Below are positions 11,397 to 22,505 of a DNA stretch of 64,000 nucleotides, in pieces (within the stretch, counting starts at the first letter, position 1; the number at the start of each line of letters is the position of its first letter). The stretch comes from Nicotiana tabacum (taxonomy: Eukaryota; Streptophyta; Magnoliopsida; Solanales; Solanaceae), in contig NC_134093.1 in NCBI RefSeq assembly GCF_000715075.1, positions 98,998,826-99,062,825 on the forward strand. The letters run 5' to 3'. The notes below the pieces were generated by a model that saw nothing but the letters and a program-made list of their open reading frames with translations, was not told the origin of the DNA and ran no database searches. A program made the translations under genes and the position numbers.

Positions 11397-12500
11397 TCAG
11401 CAGTAAAACCTTTTGAGGTGAGACACGTTCCAATTTCTGGGAAATTTGACTCTATCTTGATTTTTCAACTCGTATAATCCTTTACCGGTGATAGGCGAAA
11501 CCCGGTAAGGACATTCCCATTTTGGTCCCAACTTTCCGGTATTGACTTCCCGAGTGTTCTGAGTTACTTTTCTCAAAACCAAGTCTCCTACTTTGAAGTA
11601 ACGGAGATTGGCCTTGCGATTATAATATCTTTCCATCCTTTGATTTTGAGCCACTCATGTATGCCAAGTCCCTGTGTTCATCGAGCAAGTCTAGCCTCAC
11701 CAGCAACACTTCATTATTTGCTTCTTCGTTTGTTTGGGAAAACCTTAAAGTTGGTTCCCCTACTTCCATCGGTATCAGAGCTTCTGCGCCATACACGAGA
11801 GAGAAAGGTGTTTCTCCCATGCTCGATTTCGTTGTTGTCCGATACGCCCATAGCACACTCGTTAGCTCTTCGGGATGCTTGCCTTTAGCAGCTTTTAGCT
11901 TCTTTTTAAGATTCTGGATAATCACCTTATTTGTTGATTCTGCTTGTCCGTTAACACTTGGATGGTATGGTGAAATGTAATCCTCTTGATTTTCAATTCT
12001 TCCAAAATTTTTGTGACTTTTAAACCTACGAACTACGGCCCATTGTCACAGAAAAGTTTCTTCGGTATTCCAAATCGGTAGATTATGTGGTCCCATATGA
12101 AGTCGACCACTTCGCGCTCATCGATCTCCTCGTAAGGACATGCTTCAACCCATTTAGTGAAGTAGTCAGTTAAAACTAAAAGAAATCTTACCTTTTCGGG
12201 GCCCGATGGTAGAGGACCAACTATGTCCATTCCCCATTTCATGAATGGCCATGCGAAAAACACCGAATGCAAGAGTTATGTTAGTTGATGCACTAATTGT
12301 GCATGGCATTGACACCTGTCGCACTTCTGAATGAACGCCTTTGCATCATGTTCCATCCTAGACCAATAGTAACCTGCCCTGACCAACTTTAGAACTAACA
12401 AATCTGCACCAGAATGATTCCCGCAAATTACTTCATGAACTTCCCTCATCACTTAGTCTGCCTCCGAGGCCCCCAGACACTGGGCCAATGGTCTTTGGTA
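11397..12500 (-). pseudogene. Ty3/gypsy integrase, Tat type, broken
   Basis: Read from 12500 downward: pre-integrase tail 'ARYSLVNGQLYIR', an HHCC zinc-binding domain (EVHEVICGNHSG ... YYW ... CDRCQ), the catalytic core start (FMKWGMDIVGPLPSG, VLTDYFTKWVEA), 'VLWAYRTTTKSSMGETPF' and the C-terminal 'GPKWECPYRV' region ending at 11397. Frame changes occur near 12280, 12030 and 11930-11620, so no complete integrase can be made. Reverse transcriptase and RNase H, which should lie upstream, are missing. Confidence 0.85.
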
Positions 12501-12689
12501 TTATCTTATGTATAACTGCCCATTTACGAGGGAGTAACGAGCTGCTTTGATTCGTAGTGCTCGGGATGCCTTCGGTCTTTGGGTAACTTGCCATGCCGAA
12601 GATGATAAAGAGATAAGGTTACGTAGTTTTTGTATGCCGAAGATAAGGTTCGTAGTGCTCGGGACGCCTTCGAGTCTTCTGATTTGTAG

Positions 12690-13290
12690 TACAGTCAATT
12701 TGTTACGTAGTTTATAGATAAGCAAACTGATTTGATCTAAAAATGATAAAGAGATAAGGTTAAAATTAAGATCAACAATTAAAATTGAAAAAGATGACAA
12801 GCCTGGCTCCGAATACAATGCCTCAGAGGACAAAAATTAAAGTAACGACAAAATGTAAGTAGAGTTATTTTGATTGAGAGCAAATGTAATAAAATAAAGC
12901 TTTTGTATGCAGAAAATTTTGTGTCCTTACGGTGGCTGTTAAGCCTGCTATTTATAGCTTTACCTAGGGAAACAAGATCCTAGGATCAAGCTCCTCTTAA
13001 ATGATAATAAAAGAGATATTGATGAACGCGTAACGGCATACCATGAATGCAAATATTCTCTGCAACGATCGCTCATTTAATGTTAGTAAATATTCCCTCA
13101 TTGAATGCTATCCGGTGACAAACCCCTGACCTTCTCCCGTTGGCTATGCTCCCTTTGGGATTTATCCGATATCGATTGCATTTGTTAAAATTGAAATTGG
13201 TTATTCCATGACTTGCCCTTTTCCTATCTTCGGTTCCACGTGTCATGTTACTATTCAACCATTTGTTATAAACCGATTTTATCCCATATA
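12690..13290 (-). repeat. LTR B of the Tat element
   Basis: It pairs with LTR A along its length. The terminal TG has become TA (TATATGGGAT against TGTGTAGGGT), a C-to-T type change. Its inner end is fused to pre-integrase coding sequence with no primer-binding site, marking the deletion junction near 12600-12690. That junction region contains a short duplicated 'gataaagagataaggtt'. Confidence 0.8.
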
Positions 13291-13900
13291 ATACAAACTA
13301 CTCATCATAAGGTGGGGCCTCCATGACAAATAGGCCTTGATAGGCCTGCCAACAGTTGCTTGTTGAAATAGGAAATTAAATATTCCTCTTTATATTTTGA
13401 TATACATTATTTGATATGTTATATATTATAATATACAAATAATATAATTATTTTATTGTGATATACATTGATAAAAAAGCAATAATAAATTTTAAATAAC
13501 TATATATATGATTTCGTATTTTATATATACAAAGAAGGAAAATAAAATTTTAATATACATGTTCATATACACAAGGAAGAAGAAAAAGATGTGATATACA
13601 CATTATTGTTGTGATATACATTTATTGGCTATTTGATGTTAATAGCTATAAGTCTATAACTAGGGCTATTTTCTGCTAATTATGTGGGTACGTTGTCACA
13701 CCATGCCAAAATCCATGTCGTGTTAGTCTATACGAAGTATTCCTAGTATTTGTTTGACGTTATCTTGATCTCTTCTCAAGAAGGAGTATATATTATTTGT
13801 ATACAAAATTAGTTTAATTAGGGACACTTCTTTATCGTCATCATCAAACCAAACTTTCGCATTTATAATTTAATTTTGTTACTATTAGGAATACTAGCTA
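13291..13900. other. AT-rich intergenic DNA
   Basis: Contains several 'gatatacat' words around 13400-13620 and no coding frame. The first bases after LTR B (ATACA) would be its target duplication, but the partner copy was not found. Confidence 0.45.
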
Positions 13901-14128
13901 CTCTTTTCCTTTCAATTTAAATGTCTTTGTTTAATTAGATATGAGGTTTAAGAAAATAAGGGAGACTTGAATTTTGTGGCAATATACCAAAATGCCCCTT
14001 TGAATCTTCTGTCCTTAAAACATGCGATATAGAATATTAGATCTAAAGAGTTGATATTAAGAAAGATACATTCTTTTTTTAAAAAATCAAAAAAAGAAGA
14101 AGTAAGACACATGAATTGAAACGGGCAT
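13901..14128. mobile_element. Stowaway-like MITE
   Basis: The left end 'TTTCAATTTAAATGTCTT' near 13910 is inverted at the right end as 'AAGACACATGAATTGAAA' near 14104-14121. Length is about 230 bp, with no coding capacity and flanking TA at 13899-13900. Substitutions in the ends indicate age. Confidence 0.6.
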
Positions 14129-14488
14129 TAAATTGAACCTGTGACGATCCAAAATTCCACCACAGGCGCCGTGATGACACTTAGTTTCTATGTAATGACC
14201 CGACCGGTTGTTTTGAGTATTATAATCTCGTTTTCCCATTTACTGCTCAAATTGTAAAGTACAGTTGTTATTTGGCTTGCCGGGGTAATTGGTTTGGGTT
14301 CGGTTCCAAGGTTTAGAATTTAAGTTGAAAAGGTTGACCGGATGTTGACTTATGTGTAACGACCCCGGAGAAAATTTTGCTAAGGAAATTAAGGTTTGTT
14401 GGTGCCGAGGTAGATCAATTAGTGCGGCTCGGACTTTTTGGGTTGAACAATGCATCGATGTGTAAAGGAAAATTTTGTCGGAAAAGGG

Positions 14489-14740
14489 TCATATCTGCGA
14501 CCACTATGCGGTCACAGAATCACTCTGCGGACTGCATAATGGTCGCAAAGTGGACCAGGAGAGGGGCAAGATTTAAGAAAAATTTGCGGTGCACTATGCG
14601 ATCGCAGACCTGTTTTGCGGTGCATTATGCGACCGCAGAACAAGTATGCGGACCGCATAATGACCGCAGACCGGGTCAGTAACGCACAGCTTTGGAGGCC
14701 AAATTATGCGGCCGGTATGCGGACCGCATAACTGCGTCGG
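14489..14740 (+). repeat. Iterated 'TGCGGACCGCA / TGCGATCGCAG' word block
   Basis: About 250 bp in which TGCG(G/A)YCGCA-type near-palindromes recur every 15-40 bp (for example ATGCGATCGCAG, ATGCGACCGCAG, ATGCGGACCGCATAA twice). The block ends shortly before a C/T-rich stretch and 'gagagaggtgagagc', the likely start of the LTR transcript. Comparable blocks occur in every other LTR of the window. Confidence 0.8.
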
Positions 14741-15879
14741 AGCTTCCATTCTTTCTAATTTTTTACCCGACCCAACTTTGATCTATAGCCCTTGAAGCTC
14801 ATTTTTAGCCAAAATCTGATATTTTAGAGAGAGGTGAGAGCATTTTAGAGAGAGAAAGTGAAGACTTAGTCATCTATCCATCAATTCTTGTTCAAGGTTT
14901 GAAGATTTCACAAGGATCTTGCTAGGGCTTCAAAGAGGTAAGAATTTCTTTCCTCAATTCTTCAATTTCGGGTTTGGAGTAAAAATGGGTGATTTATAGT
15001 ATGATTCTTGGGTGTAAGAGTATTATATATACATACCAATAAGTTTGTGGAAATATTGTTAAGTTCAAATGGGTAAGGATTGGGTTGAAAATGGTAGAAG
15101 TCTTCATAGGCTTTAATTGAAGATTTGAGGGTCGAGTTGGTGTCAGATTTTGGTGAAATCTATATGGTTGGACTCGTGGTTAGATAGCGTTCGTATTCTG
15201 TAACTTTTGTCGGGTTCCGATACGTGGGCCCCACGAGTGATTTTTGAGTTAATTTCGGATTTTATTGGAAAAATTAGTATCTCCTTGTGGAATTAATTAC
15301 AATAATTGGTATTGACTGAATCGAATTAATTGTGGCTAGATACGAGGCTTTCGGAGATCAATTCTCATGGCAAGGGCATAGCGGAATAAAGAATTACACG
15401 GTTTGAGGTAAGTAACAGTTTTAAATCTGGTCCCGAGGGCATGAAACCCCGAATTTTCGTATCATGTGATTATTTTGGAGGTGACGCACATGCTAGGTGA
15501 CGGGCGTATGGGCGTGCACCGAGGGGATTGTGACTTGGTCCGTCCCATGGAAACTGTAAAGTTGAATAACTTGTTGATAATTATGTGTTCTCTATGTGTT
15601 GTGGAAATTTGACTATAAGTCATGTTAAAAATCATGTTTAGGCTATATGTTGGTATTGTTGGGACCCACAGAGGTCGTGTACATGTTGAATTATTTGCTT
15701 AAATTGTTGTTTTGTACTCAGTCATAGTTACTTGATTATTTTGTCTCAGTCTCTATTGTTCATTATTGATGTGTCATATCATTGTTGTTTGGGCTGATTT
15801 CATGATTGTTGAGAGCCCTAGAGACTGGAGAGCTTTATGACTGAGTGAGGCCGAGGGCCTGATTGTGAGATATTATACT

Positions 15880-16025
15880 ATAGCACGTGAGTTGGCCGTG
15901 CAGCACGTGATATTATACTATAACACGTGAGTTGGCCGTGTGGATCCTTATATTATACTATAGCACGTGAGTTGGCCGTGCGGATCTAGATATTTATATT
16001 ATGGCACGTGAGTTGTCCGTGCAGA
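15880..16025 (+). repeat. Tandem G-box repeats in the solo LTR
   Basis: Three to four copies of a roughly 45-bp unit carrying GCACGTGAGTTGGCCGTGC and 'atattatactata'. Each copy includes CACGTG, a G-box core bound by bHLH/bZIP factors in plants (family knowledge). Position in the downstream half of the LTR makes a promoter role doubtful. Confidence 0.7.
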
Positions 16026-17369
16026 TTATAGCGCTTGGGCTGTAGGAGCTCCTCCGGAATCTGTACACCCCCAGTGAGCGCGGGTACCCATTGAGTGTGA
16101 GTGCTGAGGGCTGAGAGCCGAGTGGTTGAGCCATTGTGATGAGTTGAGAGACTGTTGCCTGAGAGGCTGTATGCTTTGCATTTGTTGTTGCATTTGGTTG
16201 CTATCTGTCATTATTGTGAAATCTCTGAAGGATTTTATATCCGGATTATATGAACTTGCACTGCATAAAATTGATTTGACTTAAACCGCTGGATTTGAAA
16301 ACATGTCTATTCTTTGCTGGAATTACTGAAAGTGAACTATAACTGTGTAGCTCGTCATTTGCTTCAGTTCCTTAGTTATTATTGTTACTTGCTGAGTTGG
16401 TTGTACTCATACTACACCCTGCACTTCGTGTGCAGATCCAGGTATTCCCGGACATAGTGGGTGTTGATTCTTCCGTACAATTGATTTTCCGGAGATTCAG
16501 AGGTAGCTGTCGTGTTTCACAGGACCTTGTCTCTCCTTCCCTATCTCTGTATTACTGTATTTTGGTCTTAGACTATTGTAGACCGTACTTTTCCAATTTT
16601 GTATTCATATTAGATGCTCATGTACTTAGTGACACCAGGTTTTGGGGAGTGTTCGTATTTGTATTTGGGAGATTTTGTATTGTATCTAAATATTATATTT
16701 TTAAACTTAAAAGAAATACTGGTTTAGTGACATTAACAGCTTGCCTAGTATCGAGATAGGCACCATCAAGACGGGTGAGATTTTTGGGCCGTGACACTCT
16801 AAGACTAGGTAAGTCGATTTTAATTACTATTCAAGCCTTTTTTAAATAGATAATCGAAACCCACATCAAAAATAATTATAACAGCCTCCCTAGACTGGTA
16901 ATACAGAGTCACGAACTCTAACTGAATACATGCAATGATCTCAAGGATCGAATATACAATACTGTTCAAATAAGAGTTGACAGTACAATAAAATATAAAG
17001 ACTCCAAGTGATTGCGATGACCAAACAACCCTACCTTGAATCCTTGCAATCACACTCTAACTCTGTCCGAATCCAATATCTCAAATGCCTGGCTCTGCAC
17101 AAAAATGTGCAAAAGTGTAGTATGAGTACACCATAATCGGTACCCAGTAAGTATCAAGACTAACTCCGATGGAGTAGTGACTAAGTACAATCAAAACACT
17201 CACTAGTCATTTAACCTGTGCAATATAGTAATATACAAGGATAATAGAAACAAATAGTTGTGACGACAACAAAGATCAATCAGGGATATGAACAACAAGG
17301 CAACAAGAACACCATAAATATTGCTCACACGAATAATAAGGACAAGTACAACCAATTAATCAAGTCCTT

Positions 17370-17850
17370 CAAAATATATATCTTTTATCTATAAGTTTTT
17401 CAAATACAAATCTTTAGAATGTAATCATTTCAAATAAATATCTTACGAATATAATTTTTTCAAATAAATATCTTTCGAATATAATTTTTCAAATAAATAT
17501 CCTTCGAATATAGTTCTTCAAGTAAAATCTTTCAAATAAAATTCTTTCAAATAAACTCTTTCGAATATAATCTTTTCAAATATAATCCTTTCAAATAAAC
17601 TCATTCGAATATATTCCTTTCAAATAAAATATCTTTCGAATATAATTCCTTCAAATAATTATCTTTCAAATATAATCCTTTCAAATAATTATCAATATAA
17701 TTCCTTCAAATAATTATCTTTCAAATACAATCGTTTCAAATAAGTATCTTTCGAATATAATTCTTCAAATAAAAGTCTTTCAAATGTAATTCGTTCAAAT
17801 AAACTCTTGCGTATATAATCCTTTTTAAATAAAATATCTTTTCAATTAAA
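17370..17850. repeat. Short-period AT-rich tandem array
   Basis: About twenty degenerate copies of a 20-30 bp unit built from 'TTTCAAATAAATATC' and 'TTTCGAATATAAT'. It lies inside the outer LTR. Confidence 0.8.
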
Positions 17851-18134
17851 AGTTACCATGTGACACCTCATTTCAAAATCATAAATTTTACGGGTCTCAG
17901 CCCACTTTTATATTTCTATGGTACCTCGTGTCCATATCTCTATCCCGACCGCACGGACAACTCACGTGCCAATATTATTATCATTTACTCGCGGTACCTA
18001 GTGCCCACATTTCATATCACAAATGTATGAACAATTCACAAGGCACAAGACATAATAATTTAATGAATGACTAAGAAGTGAACGACGAGAATTTACAGAA
18101 AAGTAACAACACAACAAATAGAAATATGCAAGAC

Positions 18135-18450
18135 ATGGGGATCTCCCGAGGTACCGCCTCGTAATCCCAAAGTAAATATGCAGTACAGGAGGAGCTCCTG
18201 AATTACCGCTTCGTAGTCCTAAAGTAAATATGCAGTACAAGGGGATCTCTCGAGGTACCGCTTCATAGTCCCAAAGTAAATATGCAGTACATGGGGACTT
18301 CCCGAGGTACCGCCTCGTAGTCCCAAAGTAAATATGCAGTACATGGGGATCTATCGAGGTACAGCCTCGTAGTCCCAAAGTAAATATGCAGTACATGGGG
18401 ACCTCCCGAGGTACAACCTCGTAGTCCCAAAGTAAACATGCACAAGCACA
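18135..18450. repeat. Six-copy 52-bp tandem array
   Basis: Units start near 18136, 18189, 18242, 18292, 18344 and 18397. Each has GGGGA(C/T)CTCCCGAGGTACC, CCTCGTAGTCCCAAAG and TAAATATGCAGTAC. CGAGG and CCTCG within a unit are inverted and could form a short hairpin. Confidence 0.88.
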
Positions 18451-19973
18451 GACATAAGAATAACTTAGCAAGAACAAACCTCTTCTCAAATCCAAACTTC
18501 TGATAAATATATTAACGTCTCCATTTAAACTTATTAAAAATCCAAAATGTAATTATTTACAGAAAATGTCAACTCAACCAGCACACGAAATCCACCTAAG
18601 GATCAAAATAGTAATCACACCAAATTATCATATAAAAATAATTCGACAAGCAAAGAACGAGGCATGACAAATAAGGATTTAATAAGTGCCAGCAAATTCC
18701 AAATTCAATACTTAAGGGCGTCTACGAATTTCAATCAATGTAATTTGCACATATAAACCAAGTACATACTCTTCACCTCACGTACATGGTTTTCAATTAC
18801 ACAATTTTCACATAAGACTCAATGCCTAAGGGGTAATTTCCACCACTCAAGGTTAGGCAAGATACTTACATTTTTGAAGTTAGGCCGATATTCCACAATG
18901 GCCTTCTTACTTGAATTGACTTCCAGACAGCTCAAATCCATCCAAATTAATTGTATAACTTCATTAAAATTCATCGGAAACAATTCCAGATAATAAAATG
19001 CCGACTTACAACTTCACATTAAAAGGTCAACCAAAAGTCAACGCGGGGCTGATCTCACCCAAGTCACACCTCAAATTGGGGTTGTGAAGCGGTCGATTGC
19101 AATAATAATACTCAACTAGGAGTCGGGATCGAATCCACAGGGAGCGTAGATGGGATTAGTGGTATGTATTTGGTCTAAGCACGTGAATTATCTAAGTTGC
19201 ACTTCCACAAACTTTGTTTTGATTTTACTTCTAAAATTGTACTAAGGATTGCAATTGAAAAATATGAAACTAGAGAAGAATGTTTTTGTTGTGGTTTTTC
19301 AAATATGTAAAAGGTCTAGGGCTGTGACTTCCACCTAGGTATTTGCCTAACGGGTTGTGGGCTTTAGAGCGAGTTTCGTTGGCGGGGTATATTATAGCAA
19401 TCAACACTCAAATACCCACTCAATATCTCTCGGTAAGAGAGTGGTTTTGCCTAATTTGGCTTTCTCAAGTCCAAATGGGTATTGAACTAAACAGTTAACA
19501 AATTTCTCAAGTCGGGTTTTACTATCTCTAGGTTCAACCCTTTAATTGGGACTATCAATCTCTTGATTTCATCCCAAACTCTTGTTAGCCAAGTTTTTCT
19601 AGACTAAGTATCTCTTTCTCAATTAGAGACCAAGTCAAATAGGCTTGAACCAATGTTTGCAACCATTAATTCTACAATTATAGCAAGAACTAGGCTAAAT
19701 AATACACACCCAACCATAAACAAGCCCTAAATCAAATACCCATTAGGTTCCCACACTAGGGTTGGTCCCAACCCTAGCTAGAAATTTAGCTACTCACAGA
19801 GGGTAATGAAGAAAATAAAGAAGAAAAGATGATAAAAGTCATATTGAAAAATAAATAGATGAAAATCCAATGTAAAATCAACAAGCTAAGCTAAATTTTC
19901 CTAAAAGAGTAAAGAAAAACGGCTATAGACTTTCTGGTATTCAAAACGTAACCTAATTTCGTAAAAAAAATAT

Positions 19974-19982
19974 CTATTTATA
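19974..19982 (-). promoter_or_regulatory. LTR TATA box
   Basis: TATAAATAG on the minus strand about 40 bp downstream of the word block. The identical 9-mer occurs in the 5' LTR (31989-31997), at the internal env-like promoter (25074-25082) and in the second Athila-type element (48984-48992). Confidence 0.7.
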
Positions 19983-20021
19983 CACAGCTGAAATTTTCGG
20001 ATAAAATTACCTTTTCGGAGG

Positions 20022-20345
20022 ATCTGTGACCGCACAATTTTGTGTGCGGTCCGCACTTTGCTTCAGATCTTGACATGAGTTGTATCTACGACCGCACAAT
20101 TCTGCACTGCTGCCTCGTCTCTTAAGTTCTGCGGATCGCACAATTCTGGGTCCGGCTGCACATTTGATTTCTGCGGCTGCACAATTATAGTGCGGTCCAC
20201 AATTCTTGCTGGGCTTGGAGTTGGAACTCTCTGAACCTTGACTTCTGCGTCTGAATAATTATTGTGCGGTCCGCACCTTACATTGCAACTCTGTTAATTC
20301 TTCTTCATGTTCTGCGGCCGCACACAAAAATCTGCGATTCGCACT
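20022..20345 (-). repeat. Iterated 'GCGGCCGCACAATT' word block, long version
   Basis: About 320 bp in which TGCGG(C/T)CGCAC and 'CACAATTCTG' words recur roughly ten times with spacers. It ends about 40 bp upstream of TATAAATAG. The 5' LTR equivalent (32036-32165) keeps only about 130 bp. Confidence 0.85.
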
Positions 20346-20539
20346 TTAGCTTTTTGTTCTTGATTTTTGTCCTTGTTCAAAAGCACTCCTCTTGAGTTTG
20401 ATTTCATCGTAATGGCTCATTTTCCAATACTCCTGCAAGTAAGCATATTTTATCAGTTTTCGAGAATACCTTTAAATATTTTTTTAACTAAATCAAAAGT
20501 CAAAAGGCGCAAATAAGTAGTCAAAATCCCCACTTATTA

Positions 20540-20556
20540 ACTTCCTCAAACTTAAG
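20540..20556 (-). other. Polypurine tract
   Basis: The minus strand reads AAGTTTGAGGAAGT directly before the 3' LTR, as expected for priming of plus-strand DNA. Confidence 0.65.
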
Positions 20557-22505
20557 CTTTTGCTTGTCCTTAAGAAAATAAGGTAATTCTCACCTCCACA
20601 AGAAAAGAGCTATTCCAGCTAATCTAAGGTGAAGCAAACACACATCAATTGGGACCAACAATTACCCACAACACTTATGAATTATCAATAAGGCAATGAT
20701 TTAAAGTTTTAAGCACAAATAGTTCTAATGTGACACTTGAGCATCAAGAGTTGACTTACTCATCAAAGAAGTTTGCTTTTTCATGTAGGTCATTATGGAT
20801 CCCAAACTCCTCCTCCTCCTCTACTCTCCGTTAGCTTATCTCACTTAAGAATGAAGCACTCAATTCAAGGATTTGTGAAAAGTTCACCCATCTCTCTGAA
20901 AAGAATGTCACAAGTATGACTCTAAGTACCATATGCTTGCCCCTCATGTAAATCACCACTAATGTAAGCTCACTCGGTTTGAAATCATGTAGGGCTTTTT
21001 CGGCATGTAATGAAGGCTTTTGGACTAAGGTGGGAAATGTTAGAGTAGAATGGGTTCATCTTTCTTTAAGCACTCCATTTTCTCTTTTTGGCTCATGCTT
21101 TGCTGACTCTTTGAGTCATTTTCTTTTTCCTTAGGGGAACTAGAGATACTTGACATTACTCTTTCTTGGTCATGATATTTATTTTTTCCTTCTTTGTTTC
21201 CTCCATGCTTTGCGCTTTTGCTTTTCTTTTAATCCCTTCAACTCTTCAATTTATTCACTTTCTTTTTGTATTTTTCTTTTGTTCTTTCTTTCTTTTTCTT
21301 TGCCTTGCCTTTTCTTCATTTCTTTTCTCTTTTTGTACCTTGATACCACTTTAAAACTCTTCGTCTCTCCCCCAAACTTATGTTTTCGCCAATTGCTTCT
21401 CATGAGTGTTAAGGAAAGCTCGGGTGCCAAGAGAGGGTCACTACAAAATGAGTAAAGGCTTGTAAAATGGTTATCAAATGAGAAAGGATTTAGGATCAAA
21501 AGGGTTGACTAGAGATAACATCATTGGTGGGCCATGGAAAATTTCAAAACAGGTCAAGGAGAGCCTACAATCACTTCTCAAGCCAAGCAAAACTTAAAAT
21601 TTTGCCTAGAAACACATTCGGGGCAAGTTCTAGACCATTCGCACGGGTACTTGGACTTGCAACAAAATATCTCACCTTTCACACAACTGGATTGTTAAAA
21701 AAGATAGAGTCGAGGTCCCACAACAACCATATTCGAGATTGAAAATCATTAATGGTTCAACTAAACCACTCGATGATTGCTTAAGTCAACACAAGAGTTA
21801 AAAGGTCACTAACTAGAGCTATTTCTTTCCAAGAACTTATTTTTAATCATAAGCATGTAGTTAAGTGTGTTGGTACCAAGTGAACCATACTTGATTCTTC
21901 TAGTTCATTATTACTATTGGTTTTCTTTTACCCAAACATAAAAAACGGACTCAATCCCTTAAGAAAATTATCATGCCATCCATCATTGGGAAGAGCCACC
22001 CGGTTCACACAAAAATCACCTTTGGAAAGAACTGTGGCATTAAAAAAATCAAAGGCTTATTGATCACTAAAACATAAAAAGAAGCTACTAAATCAAAAAG
22101 AAGCTATTAAAGTAAATAAAAAGCTAGACTACTAAAAAAAATAGAATAAAGAAGCTATGAAATAAACTACTGAAAGCAAAAATGAATATACAAACTGAGA
22201 AAGGTCAAGAGAATATATACATTAATAGAGAGAGAAGAATATATACATAATGAAAATAAAAATAAAAAGAGAGTATTATAGTTATTACAGGCCAATGTCA
22301 AATGTCATATCAAATCAAAATAGACCACCCCCTGAATAAGAATAAGCATTGTCCTCAATGCTTGACAAAAATCAAAATAAGGAGGATAAAGAGTAGAGAG
22401 GACTCCCTATGTGGTCTCGGCGTCCATAGAGACATCACCTCCCTCAGGCTCCTCCAACTTGATCTCATCATCCTCTGCTAGGGGAGTAGCTGGGTTAGTG
22501 AACAT
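20557..22505 (-). other. Non-coding 3' region of the Athila-type element
   Basis: Runs from the end of the env-like ORF to the polypurine tract. It contains a pyrimidine-rich stretch at 21150-21340 and the phrase 'ggggcaagttctag' near 21620, shared with the second element near 50410. The sequence GCATTGAGGACAATGC near 22340-22360 (minus) follows the env-like ORF in both elements. No gene. Confidence 0.6.

Larger units (their letters stand above)
6590..13290 (-). mobile_element. Deleted Tat-lineage Ty3/gypsy retrotransposon with a shared LTR
   Basis: On the minus strand, from high to low coordinates: LTR B (13290-12690), integrase remnant (12500-11397), spacer, antisense ORF (10478-7900, coded on the plus strand), polypurine tract (7413-7391), LTR A (7390-6774), primer-binding site (6770-6753) and about 170 bp of leader. 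Gag, protease, reverse transcriptase and RNase H are absent. LTR B passes straight into the pre-integrase coding region, so an internal deletion removed everything between. LTR A has a polypurine tract on one side and a primer-binding site on the other, as expected if two tandem copies share one LTR. An antisense ORF downstream of pol is characteristic of Tat/Grande/Retand-type elements. Confidence 0.8.
14191..16796 (+). repeat. Solo LTR of a chromovirus-type element
   Basis: Starts TGTAATGACCCGACC and ends GGGCCGTGACA. It is related to the 3' LTR at 39786-43447 and the fragment at 46598-48138 (same start, same 'GCCTAGTATC ... GATAGG' end). The flanks are TTCTA (14186-14190) and CTCTA (16797-16801), a 5-bp target duplication with one change. 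It sits near the end of the outer LTR, whose sequence resumes on both sides ('acttagtttcta' / 'ctctaagactaggtaag'). Nothing coding is inside. Recombination between two LTRs of an inserted element is the usual origin. Confidence 0.85.
16802..19076 (-). repeat. Outer LTR, downstream part
   Basis: On the minus strand it continues from the Athila insertion site towards the LTR end. Recognisable Ty3/gypsy LTR phrases include 'GACCTTTTAATGTGAAG', 'GTGTACTCATACTACACTT' and 'TTGTACTGTCAACTC'. It holds two tandem arrays (17370-17850 and 18135-18450). The open frame across 17998-18495 is produced by the repeat, not by a gene. Confidence 0.75.
19077..20539 (-). repeat. 3' LTR of the Athila-type element
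   Basis: Collinear with 31090-32349 from 'GGGTTGTGAAGCGGTCGAT' to 'AATCCCCACTTAT'. The terminal TG of the minus-strand start is now TA (20539-20538). It is about 200 bp longer than the 5' LTR, and the extra DNA lies in the word block at 20022-20345. Confidence 0.9.

Noticed and set aside
17998..18495. 165-codon open frame on the minus strand with repeated LLWDYE/FTLGLRG phrases
   Set aside because: It is a translation of the six-copy 52-bp tandem array; the phrases cycle through frames because 52 is not a multiple of three.
21150..21499. Hydrophobic and Lys/Glu-rich frames on opposite strands
   Set aside because: Products of a pyrimidine-rich tract in the non-coding 3' region of the Athila element.
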